A stretch of DNA of 64,000 nucleotides, from contig NZ_JAENBO010000006.1 of NCBI RefSeq assembly GCF_016481305.1, forward strand, positions 1 through 64,000, given 5' to 3'. Of this stretch, positions 57,436-64,000 are shown one piece after another (positions within the stretch are counted from its first letter, which is position 1; the number at the start of each line of letters is the position of its first letter). Below the pieces are notes generated by a model. That model was not told the DNA's origin. It did no database searches and was given only the letters and a program-made list of their open reading frames with translations. Origin of the DNA: Streptococcus pacificus. Lineage in GTDB: Bacteria; Bacillota; Bacilli; Lactobacillales; Streptococcaceae. Made by a program: the position numbers and the translations under genes.

Positions 57436-58539
57436 GTGGTTTCTAGTTTACATCGGCCAACAAAGGCCAAGGTTGATTTACAAGCAATTAATGATAATAT
57501 TGAAATTATCAAAGCGCATCTTCCTAAAAAGACACAATTCTTTGCAGTGGTCAAGGCTAATGCTTATGGCCATGGTGCTGTTGCTGTCTCAAAAGTTATA
57601 GAAAAACAAGTGGACACCTTTTGTGTTTCAACTATTGATGAAGGTATTGAACTGCGTCAATCTGGCATTAAAAAACCTATTCTCATTATCGGAGCCATTT
57701 TACCAAAAGATGTGACAATAGCTATTGAATATGATTTATTGGTCACTGTTGCAAGTTTGGAGTGGTTAGAAGCAGTTCAAAAAGAAGGTCTCTCTCTCTC
57801 AGGTTTATCTGTTCATATTAAAGTTGACTCTGGCATGGGAAGAATTGGTGTTAGGCATTTAAAAGATGCCAATCAACTGATAAAAGGACTCAAGGAAGCT
57901 GGTGCAAGCGTTGAGGGAATCTTTACTCATTTTGCGACAGCAGATGAAAAAGATGACAGCCAGTATCAGAAACAACTTGCTTTTTTTACGTCACTAGTCA
58001 ATCAACTAGAAGAAAAGCCAGCCATTGTTCATTCGTCTAATTCAGCAGCGAGTTTGTGGCATACTGAAAGTATTATGACTGCTGTTCGCGTTGGTATTGC
58101 TCTTTATGGTCTTAATCCAAGTGGAGATGAAATAACCCTTCCTTACCCTTTAAAACCAGCCTTTAGTTTAGAGTCTGCTTTGGTGAATGTTAAAGAGATT
58201 TCTAGTGGGGCTTCAGTTGGTTATGGTGCGACTTACCATGCGAAACAATCAGAATGGATTGGAACAGTTCCTATTGGTTATGCTGATGGTTGGACCAGAG
58301 ACATGCAAGGTTTTTCTGTCTTGGTTGACGGACAATTTTGTGAGATTGTTGGACGTGTGTCAATGGATCAGATAACCATTCGTCTGCCTCAATATTATCC
58401 TTTAGGAACCAAAGTCACCTTAATTGGTCAAAATGGTGAGCAAATGATTACAACCACTCAAGTGGCACAGCAACGAGAAACCATCAATTATGAAGTGCTT
58501 TGCTTATTAAGTGAGCGCATTCCTAGAGAATATAAGTGA
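57436..58539 (+). CDS. alr: Alanine racemase
   Basis: A 367-residue PLP enzyme making D-alanine for the cell wall. The PLP lysine is Lys40 in [12 protein letters not shown], and the catalytic Tyr lies in VGYGATYHA. The start is GTG 57436, 1 base after the acpS stop, with TTGGAGG inside acpS. Domain order (TIM barrel, then C-terminal beta domain) and length are normal. Confidence 0.95.
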   Translation: MVSSLHRPTKAKVDLQAINDNIEIIKAHLPKKTQFFAVVKANAYGHGAVAVSKVIEKQVDTFCVSTIDEGIELRQSGIKKPILIIGAILPKDVTIAIEYDLLVTVASLEWLEAVQKEGLSLSGLSVHIKVDSGMGRIGVRHLKDANQLIKGLKEAGASVEGIFTHFATADEKDDSQYQKQLAFFTSLVNQLEEKPAIVHSSNSAASLWHTESIMTAVRVGIALYGLNPSGDEITLPYPLKPAFSLESALVNVKEISSGASVGYGATYHAKQSEWIGTVPIGYADGWTRDMQGFSVLVDGQFCEIVGRVSMDQITIRLPQYYPLGTKVTLIGQNGEQMITTTQVAQQRETINYEVLCLLSERIPREYK

Positions 58540-58550
58540 AAATAAAGAAG

Positions 58551-58584
58551 AACTCTTGTATAATAGATATACAAGAGTTTTGTT
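58551..58584 (+). terminator. Hairpin after alr
   Basis: AACTCTTGTAT (58551-58561) pairs with ATACAAGAGTT (58569-58579), but the tail TTGTTG is a poor T tract. It may only partly separate alr from recG. Confidence 0.5.
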
Positions 58585-58615
58585 GTAGTCAAGAGTAACA
58601 GAAGATGAGGTAACC

Positions 58616-60631
58616 ATGGATTTAAAAGATAATGTGATGATGCTCAAAGGTTTAGGACCTAAATCCGTCGAAAAATTTAATACTCTGGGTATTTTTTCAG
58701 TGGAAGACCTGCTCTTATACTACCCTTTTAGGTATGAAGACTTTAAAAGCCGTTTGGTTGAAGAATTAGTAGATGGTGAAAAAGCAGTGATTACGGGAAC
58801 TGTTGTTGCTCCTGCTAATGTACAATACTATGGTTTCAAAAAAAACAGATTACATTTTAAATTGAGACAAGGTGACGCTGTTATTGGCATTAATTTTTTC
58901 AATCAACCTTACTTGCAAGATAAGATAGTCGTTGGGAAAACGACAGCTGTTTTTGGGAAGTGGGACCAATTAAAATCCTCTCTAACGGGGATGAAATTAT
59001 TGGCACAAGTTGATGATGACCTCCAGCCCGTTTATCATGTGGCAAAAGGGATTTCTCAACACCAACTCATTAAAACCATTAAACTAGCTTTTGATACAGG
59101 CTACGGACAACTCATCAAAGAAAATTTACCAGAGAGTTTACTAAAACGTTATCGACTTTTAGGAAGACAAGAAGCTGTTTTGGCCATGCATTTTCCAAAG
59201 GATATTGAAGAATATCGTCAAGCACTAAGACGTATTAAATTTGAAGAATTGCTTTATTTTCAACTGCAATTACAGGTGCTAAAAAAAGAAAATAAATTAG
59301 AAACAAATGGCTTAAGTTTGCCTATTAACCAAGAAAAAGTTAATGAAAAGATAAAAGAACTTCCCTTTCAATTAACAAAGGCTCAAGAAAAATCATTGAC
59401 TGAAATTGTCGCTGATATGCGATCAGGCGCACACATGAATCGCCTTTTGCAAGGGGATGTCGGGTCAGGAAAAACAGTGGTTGCTGGCTTAGCTATGTAT
59501 GCGGCTAATACAGCTGGTTTTCAATCAGCAATGATGGTACCAACAGAAATCTTAGCAGAACAACATTTTCAAAGTTTATCACAACTCTTTCCAGAAAATA
59601 CCATTGCTATTTTAACCTCAGGAATGTCTGCTACTAATAAAAAAGCCACACTTGAAGCGATTTCTTCTGGTAACGTTCAAATGATTGTAGGAACACATGC
59701 CCTTATTCAAGAAGCTGTTACTTATCATCGTTTGGGACTAGTGATAACTGATGAGCAACACCGTTTTGGTGTTGAACAAAGACGAACTTTTCGTGAAAAA
59801 GGTGATAATCCAGATGTTTTGATGATGACGGCAACACCGATTCCAAGAACCTTAGCCATTACAGCTTTCGGGGAAATGGACGTTTCTATTATTGATGAAT
59901 TGCCAGCTGGTCGCAAAAAAATTATCACGCGTTGGGTCAAACATGAACAACTACCAACTGTCCTATCATGGCTAGAAAAAGAAATCAAAAAACAAGCCCA
60001 AGTCTATATTATTTCTCCCTTGATTGAAGAGTCTGAAGCCCTTGATTTAAAAAATGCAGTTAGTCTGTACGAAGAATTAAGTCACTATTTTTCGAACAAA
60101 GCAAGAGTTGCTTTGTTACATGGGCGTATGAAAACGGCTGAAAAAGACGCTATTATGAAAGCATTTAAAGACCATCATACTGATATTTTAGTCTCAACAA
60201 CAGTTATTGAGGTGGGAGTTAATGTCCCCAATGCAACAATCATGATTATCATGGACGCCGATCGTTTTGGTCTTAGTCAGCTTCATCAGCTTAGAGGACG
60301 GGTTGGTCGTGGTGAAAAACAATCCTACGCTATTTTGGTAGCAAATCCTAAGACTCAGTATGGCAAACAACGAATGACAATAATGACAGAGACAACAGAT
60401 GGCTTTGTTCTAGCTGAGGAGGATTTAAAGCTGAGAGGTTCAGGGGAAATTTTTGGCACAAGGCAATCAGGTATCCCTGAATTTAAAACAGCAGATATTA
60501 TTGAAGATTACCCTATCTTAGAGGAGGCGAGACAAGTAGCACAAACTATTGTCTCTCAAGATAATTGGCAAAATAATCCTGATTGGTCTGTTTTGGCTCT
60601 TAATCTCAAGACCCAGGAAACCTTTGATTAA
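58616..60631 (+). CDS. recG: RecG, branched-DNA helicase
   Basis: A 671-residue superfamily 2 helicase remodelling stalled replication forks and Holliday junctions. The N-terminal wedge OB fold (about 60-150) precedes the motor with Walker A GDVGSGKT, DEQH in ITDEQHRFG, TATPIPRTLA, and LRGRVGRGEKQSYA near the C-terminus. GAGGTAACC precedes the ATG. It closes the acpS-alr-recG row and has its own terminator. Confidence 0.95.
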   Translation: MDLKDNVMMLKGLGPKSVEKFNTLGIFSVEDLLLYYPFRYEDFKSRLVEELVDGEKAVITGTVVAPANVQYYGFKKNRLHFKLRQGDAVIGINFFNQPYLQDKIVVGKTTAVFGKWDQLKSSLTGMKLLAQVDDDLQPVYHVAKGISQHQLIKTIKLAFDTGYGQLIKENLPESLLKRYRLLGRQEAVLAMHFPKDIEEYRQALRRIKFEELLYFQLQLQVLKKENKLETNGLSLPINQEKVNEKIKELPFQLTKAQEKSLTEIVADMRSGAHMNRLLQGDVGSGKTVVAGLAMYAANTAGFQSAMMVPTEILAEQHFQSLSQLFPENTIAILTSGMSATNKKATLEAISSGNVQMIVGTHALIQEAVTYHRLGLVITDEQHRFGVEQRRTFREKGDNPDVLMMTATPIPRTLAITAFGEMDVSIIDELPAGRKKIITRWVKHEQLPTVLSWLEKEIKKQAQVYIISPLIEESEALDLKNAVSLYEELSHYFSNKARVALLHGRMKTAEKDAIMKAFKDHHTDILVSTTVIEVGVNVPNATIMIIMDADRFGLSQLHQLRGRVGRGEKQSYAILVANPKTQYGKQRMTIMTETTDGFVLAEEDLKLRGSGEIFGTRQSGIPEFKTADIIEDYPILEEARQVAQTIVSQDNWQNNPDWSVLALNLKTQETFD

Positions 60632-60646
60632 ACATTTGTGTGATAC

Positions 60647-60682
60647 AAAAAGCAGTAAGTCATCTAGCTTACTGCTTTCTTA
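60647..60682. terminator. recG terminator (bidirectional)
   Basis: AAAAAGCAGTAAG pairs with CTTACTGCTTTCT around an 8-base loop; it lies between the converging recG and asparaginase genes. Confidence 0.8.
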
Positions 60683-60714
60683 TGTCTTTATTATTGTCTA
60701 AGAAGGGATTGATA

Positions 60715-61674
60715 TTATCCTTCGATATATTCCTTCAAGTCCTTGCCGGATAAACCTGCATTAAGCGCTATGAGTAATTTCAGTCTGGCTTTTTGAGCAT
60801 TTAATTCCTTTACAAACATAACACCAGCTTTGGCTAATTGAATCCCACCACCTTCATAATCATAGATGGCTTCAGCAATACCGTTAAAACAACGAGAAAC
60901 AAGAACCACAGGAGTGCCACTTGCTATCAGGTTTTCTAGAGCAATCGCAGCCTTAGGTGGCATATTTCCAGCCCCAAAAGCTTCCACCACAACACCATCA
61001 ATACCATCAGGTTGAAGGAGATTAATCAAATCATCTTCCATTCCAGCGTAGGCTTTAATGATTGGTACGACACCAGAAATATGGTCTAAATCAAAACGGA
61101 CACGAGGGTCAGCTGTTTTAAAGAATAAGACATCTTCTTTCATTATGATACCTAAGGGGCCATGTATAGGGGTTTGAAAGGTTGAGACATTAGTGGTATG
61201 GGTTTTTGTCACGTATTTAGCAGCGTGGATTTCTTCATTCATAACAACTAAAACGCCCTTATCATGGGCTTTGGGGTGGGCGGCAACTCTTAAAGCGCAA
61301 AGGTAGTTATAAATGCCATCGCTACCAAGTGCGTTAGAACTTCTCATGGCACCAGTTAAGACAATTGGGATATCTGGAATAGCCATGGTATCCAGGAAAT
61401 AAGCTGTTTCTTCTAGGGTATCAGTTCCGTGAGTGATAACAACACCATCAAATTGACCAGTGGCTGCCTTAATATGACGATATAGTAAAAGCATGTCTTC
61501 TACAGTGATATGAGGACTGGGTATATTTAAAATATCTTTAACAGTGAGATCAATATTAGCCATATTAATCTCAACATTAGCCATAGGATTGTTGTCATCA
61601 GTAACAATATGACCTGAACGATCACTATGCATGGCGATAGTTCCACCTGTGTGGAGCACAAGAATTTTTTTCAT
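60715..61674 (-). CDS. ansA: L-asparaginase, type I (cytoplasmic)
   Basis: A 319-residue amidohydrolase converting asparagine to aspartate and ammonia. The two catalytic Thr signatures are present, LVLHTGGTIAM at the N-terminus and VITHGTDTLEETAYFLD near residue 85. There is no signal peptide, so it acts inside the cell. AspG-type glutaminase or asparaginase activity cannot be separated by eye. It is convergent with recG and divergent from the HAD gene. Confidence 0.92.
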   Translation of the reverse strand: MKKILVLHTGGTIAMHSDRSGHIVTDDNNPMANVEINMANIDLTVKDILNIPSPHITVEDMLLLYRHIKAATGQFDGVVITHGTDTLEETAYFLDTMAIPDIPIVLTGAMRSSNALGSDGIYNYLCALRVAAHPKAHDKGVLVVMNEEIHAAKYVTKTHTTNVSTFQTPIHGPLGIIMKEDVLFFKTADPRVRFDLDHISGVVPIIKAYAGMEDDLINLLQPDGIDGVVVEAFGAGNMPPKAAIALENLIASGTPVVLVSRCFNGIAEAIYDYEGGGIQLAKAGVMFVKELNAQKARLKLLIALNAGLSGKDLKEYIEG

Positions 61675-61697
61675 AAGAATCTCAGCTTTCTAAAAAA

Positions 61698-61720
61698 TAT
61701 GCTATACTTATTTTAGCATA
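61698..61720. promoter_or_regulatory. Promoter-overlapping inverted repeat between ansA and the HAD gene
   Basis: TATGCTA (61698-61704) / TAGCATA (61714-61720) is a perfect dyad that overlaps a TATACT -10 (61703-61708) for the HAD gene. Binding protein unknown. Confidence 0.45.
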
Positions 61721-61742
61721 AAAGTTAATAGAGGAATTTAAA

Positions 61743-63140
61743 TTGGCAATAAAAGCAGTTTGTTTTGATATTGATGGCACACTTTTAAATGACATTAAAT
61801 CAGTCCAAAAATCGACCCATCAAGCAATAAAAGAAATGAAAAAACAAGGAATTATTGTTGGGCTAGCAACGGGGCGTGGTCCTGGTTTTGTCGACCCTTT
61901 TATGGATAATCTGGGGCTTGATTTTGCCATTACTTATAACGGACAATACATTTTTACGAGAGACCGTATTTTATATCAAAATACTTTACCTAAATCAGTC
62001 GTTTACAAAGTGATAAAATATGCGTCAGATCAGAAAAAAGAAATCTCCTTAGGGACTGTTTCTGGATTGGTTGGTTCACAAATCATCAATATGGGGACGA
62101 GTCGTTTTGGTCAAATTGTCAGTCGTCTCATTCCTAAAGAGATGGCTAAGACTGTCGAAAACAGTTTTAAACACTTGATTCGACGCTTCAAACCTCAAAA
62201 TAGAGCAAGTTTGTTGACAATGATGAGACAACCAATCTTTCAAGTTGTGTTAGTAGCCAGTCAACAAGAAACTAAAAAAATAGAGCAACACTTTCCTCGA
62301 CTCACTGTCACAAGAAGTAGCCCATATTCTGCCGACCTTATCTCAAAAGATCAATCAAAATTAAAAGGCATCAAATTAGTAGGCGATTTTTTTGGATTTG
62401 ATATCTCTGAAGTAATGGCTTTTGGAGATTCTGATAATGACATTTCAATATTATCTGGCGTTGGCGTTGGCGTCGCCATGGGTAATGCCACAGAATCGGT
62501 AAAAAAAATAGCCCATTATATTACAGATACCAATAATAATGATGGTATTTCTAAAGCCTTAGACCATTTTGGTCTTGTTCATCTTTATCCTAGTCAAACC
62601 TTTAAGAGTAGCGATGAAAACTTCAACAAGGTAAAAGATTTCCATCAATTAATGGATGGTGAGACCAGAAAAGTACCAAAAGCCTATAGTTTAGAGCAAG
62701 CAAGTTATCGTTCAGGGTTTAAAATTGAAGAAATTGTAGAATTTCTCTACGCAACCAGCCAAGGAAATAATCAAGATTTTAAAAAGGCAATGGTTGACTT
62801 GCATGGAGCGATAGATGAGGCTGCTAAAAAAGTAGCTAGAAAGCCTTTTGAGGGCGAGAGTATTGTTGGGCAGGTTGATGCTTTGACGGATCTGCTTTAT
62901 TTTACCTATGGTAGCTTTGTTCTCATGGGTGTTGATCCAAAGCCATTTTTTGATACGGTTCATGGCGCAAATATGGGTAAAATTTTCCCAGATGGGAAGG
63001 CTCATTTTGATCCTGTCACTCATAAAATTTTAAAACCTGATAATTGGGAAGAACGATTTGCACCAGAACCTGCGATCAAACGTGAACTAGATCGTCAGAT
63101 TCAAAAGGCTTTAAGAACAAAAATAGAGATTTCTGAATAG
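61743..63140 (+). CDS. Cof-type HAD hydrolase fused to a MazG-like domain
   Basis: A 465-residue two-domain protein. Residues 1-280 are a Cof/YkrA-type HAD phosphatase: nucleophile Asp9 and acid Asp11 in CFDIDGTLLND, and GDSDNDISILSGVGVGVAMGN for the metal-binding Asp. Residues about 295-465 resemble the MazG / phosphoribosyl-ATP pyrophosphohydrolase superfamily (QASYRSGFKIEEIVEFLY with an acidic EExxE-like helix, later QVDALTDLLYFTYGS). A nucleotide- or sugar-phosphate-cleaning role is plausible but the substrate is unknown. It starts at TTG 61743 after AGAGGAA. Its end forms one arm of a terminator. Confidence 0.85.
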   Translation: MAIKAVCFDIDGTLLNDIKSVQKSTHQAIKEMKKQGIIVGLATGRGPGFVDPFMDNLGLDFAITYNGQYIFTRDRILYQNTLPKSVVYKVIKYASDQKKEISLGTVSGLVGSQIINMGTSRFGQIVSRLIPKEMAKTVENSFKHLIRRFKPQNRASLLTMMRQPIFQVVLVASQQETKKIEQHFPRLTVTRSSPYSADLISKDQSKLKGIKLVGDFFGFDISEVMAFGDSDNDISILSGVGVGVAMGNATESVKKIAHYITDTNNNDGISKALDHFGLVHLYPSQTFKSSDENFNKVKDFHQLMDGETRKVPKAYSLEQASYRSGFKIEEIVEFLYATSQGNNQDFKKAMVDLHGAIDEAAKKVARKPFEGESIVGQVDALTDLLYFTYGSFVLMGVDPKPFFDTVHGANMGKIFPDGKAHFDPVTHKILKPDNWEERFAPEPAIKRELDRQIQKALRTKIEISE

Positions 63141-63156
63141 AAATCTCTATTTTTCT
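63121..63156. terminator. Terminator embedded in the end of the HAD/MazG gene
   Basis: AAATAGAGATTTCT (63121-63134) pairs with AGAAATCTCTATTT (63139-63152), followed by T. The 5' arm is coding sequence and the stop codon lies at the loop edge. It also serves uspA from the other strand. Confidence 0.85.
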
Positions 63157-63593
63157 TATTTTCTAACGATAAGGATATCAACAGGAGCGTGGCGCATAAT
63201 ATACTCAGAAGAAGAGCCGATTAGTAATCGTTCAAAGGCACTCAAACCCGTTGCTCCTAACATGATTAAGTCTACCTTTTCTTTTTCGGGTATCTCAGTT
63301 GCTAAAAGTGTTTTTGGATTGCCAAACTCGATGACAGTTTTCACTTTATCAAGCCCTTTTTCTTGAGCCATTTTTTTGTATTTTTCTAAAATACGATTGG
63401 CTTCATTTTCTAATTGTTCAAAAACAAAACCATCAAGTGTTGCCACACTTTGAGTGGCACGCGTGTCAATGACATGGGCTAAAATAAGTTCCGCCTTATC
63501 ATTGATGGCAATTTGTATGCCTTTTTTTAAAGCAATTTCTGCCTGTGGTGAGCCATCGATACCAACTAAAATACTCTTATATTGGTAAGTCAT
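63156..63593 (-). CDS. Universal stress protein UspA family
   Basis: A 145-residue single-domain Usp protein. The N-terminal YKSILVGIDGS and the ATP-binding pattern GATGLSAFERLLIGSSSEYI (G-2x-G-9x-G-S/T) are intact, so it is probably an ATP-binding member. The start is ATG 63593, with AAGGAGGTG 7-15 bases upstream; an upstream in-frame ATG at 63629 lacks a site. It has a TATAAT -10 at 63626-63621 on the minus strand. Confidence 0.92.
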   Translation of the reverse strand: MTYQYKSILVGIDGSPQAEIALKKGIQIAINDKAELILAHVIDTRATQSVATLDGFVFEQLENEANRILEKYKKMAQEKGLDKVKTVIEFGNPKTLLATEIPEKEKVDLIMLGATGLSAFERLLIGSSSEYIMRHAPVDILIVRK

Positions 63594-63620
63594 AGTAAAC
63601 ACCTCCTTGTTTCTACCCTT

Positions 63621-63626
63621 ATTATA
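63621..63626 (-). promoter_or_regulatory. uspA -10 box
   Basis: Perfect TATAAT on the minus strand, 28 bases from the ATG. No clear -35. Confidence 0.5.
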
Positions 63627-63712
63627 CAACTTTTAGTAAAAAAATAATAATAGTTTGAGAAGAAAGTTGTTGAAAAACTAAAACTGGAAAATCAATTTTT
63701 TACGATTGCCAT

Positions 63713-63741
63713 TTTACTTTTTTTATAATTCGTTCTATAAT
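63713..63741 (+). promoter_or_regulatory. Promoter of the aminotransferase gene
   Basis: TTTACT (63713-63718), 17-base spacer, TATAAT (63736-63741), then GAGG 8 bases before the ATG. Confidence 0.6.
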
Positions 63742-63762
63742 ACTTATCACGAGGTAAAAACT

Positions 63763-64000
63763 ATGAGAGAATATGAAAAATCATCTAAACTAGAACATGT
63801 TGCTTACGATATTAGAGGTCCTGTTCTTGATGAAGCTAATCGTATGATTGCTGATGGCAAGAAAATTTTGAGACTTAATACAGGAAACCCAGCAGAGTTT
63901 GGCTTTACAGCTCCTGATGAGGTTATTCGAGATCTTATTATGAATGCCAGAGACAGTGAAGGCTATTCAAATAGTAAGGGTATTTTTAGCGCAAGAAAAG
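63763..64000 (+). CDS. alaT: AlaT-like PLP aminotransferase (partial, 5' end)
   Basis: The first 79 codons of a class I/II aminotransferase, cut by the window end. The N-terminus MREYEKSSKLEHVAYDIRGP and the LRLNTGNPAEFGF block match the AlaT/YugH-type alanine aminotransferases found next to a uspA gene in streptococci. The PLP lysine lies beyond the window, so catalytic integrity cannot be judged. Confidence 0.82.
   Translation, partial: MREYEKSSKLEHVAYDIRGPVLDEANRMIADGKKILRLNTGNPAEFGFTAPDEVIRDLIMNARDSEGYSNSKGIFSARK

Overview
The window is a low-GC Firmicutes chromosome segment. Gene content, gene order and protein sequences point to a Streptococcus, most like the pyogenic group: adcRCB, tyrS-pbp1b, rpoBC-DUF1033-comG-ackA, ssbB next to groESL, rpmG-secE-nusG beside pbp2a, and secA-aroF-acpS-alr-recG. 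The species cannot be fixed from reading alone. Almost everything is core chromosome. The exception is one accessory block, 20.3-30.6 kb, between ackA and a small XRE-type regulator.

Layout. 1-2240: tRNA-Asn and the zinc-uptake operon adcRCB with a perfect AdcR operator. 2250-5993: divergent tyrS (-) and pbp1b (+). 5994-6296: a 303-base leader ahead of rpoB holding a strong promoter, a terminator-like hairpin and a CodY-box-like palindrome. 6297-13590: rpoB and rpoC. 13695-20093: a DUF1033 gene, the seven-gene comG (comY) transformation-pilus operon behind a SigX cin-box, a YtxK/ComYH-type methyltransferase and ackA. 20354-30568: a single-direction operon, hsdR - PD-(D/E)XK-like ORF - abiH - hsdS - AAA/DUF4435 fusion - hsdM. 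30695-33922: XRE regulator, membrane protein, CPBP protease, then proC and pepA (-). 34012-37792: DUF4651, thioredoxin, YtpR, competence ssbB (second cin-box), and groES-groEL under CtsR and HrcA sites. 38047-45728: TcaA-like protein, RluA-type pseudouridine synthase (-), pbp2a, rpmG, secE, nusG, DUF1129 and corA (-). 45871-64000: uvrA, pepP, dCMP deaminase, efp, asp23-like, nusB, manA, a small orphan gene, secA, aroF, acpS, alr, recG, asparaginase (-), a HAD/MazG-like fusion, uspA (-) and the 5' part of an alaT-like aminotransferase.

How the genes work together. Two SigX-type promoters (comG and ssbB) tie the pilus that binds DNA to the single-strand binding protein that receives it. The defence block is the most interesting region. 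A complete type I restriction-modification system carries three extra genes in two internal slots: a nuclease-like ORF plus AbiH between hsdR and hsdS, and a fused ABC-type ATPase plus DUF4435/TOPRIM protein between hsdS and hsdM. The fusion has the domain logic of PARIS (AriA+AriB), a system that responds to phage anti-restriction proteins. Its position inside a restriction operon would therefore make biological sense. The passenger genes are visibly more AT-rich than hsdR and hsdM.

Other points worth a second look are the nusG leader, where every transcript must cross an intrinsic-terminator hairpin, and the divergent pseudouridine synthase/pbp2a pair, whose -10 boxes both lie exactly 6 bases from the ATG (possible leaderless mRNAs). 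All positions come from reading; no homology search was run.
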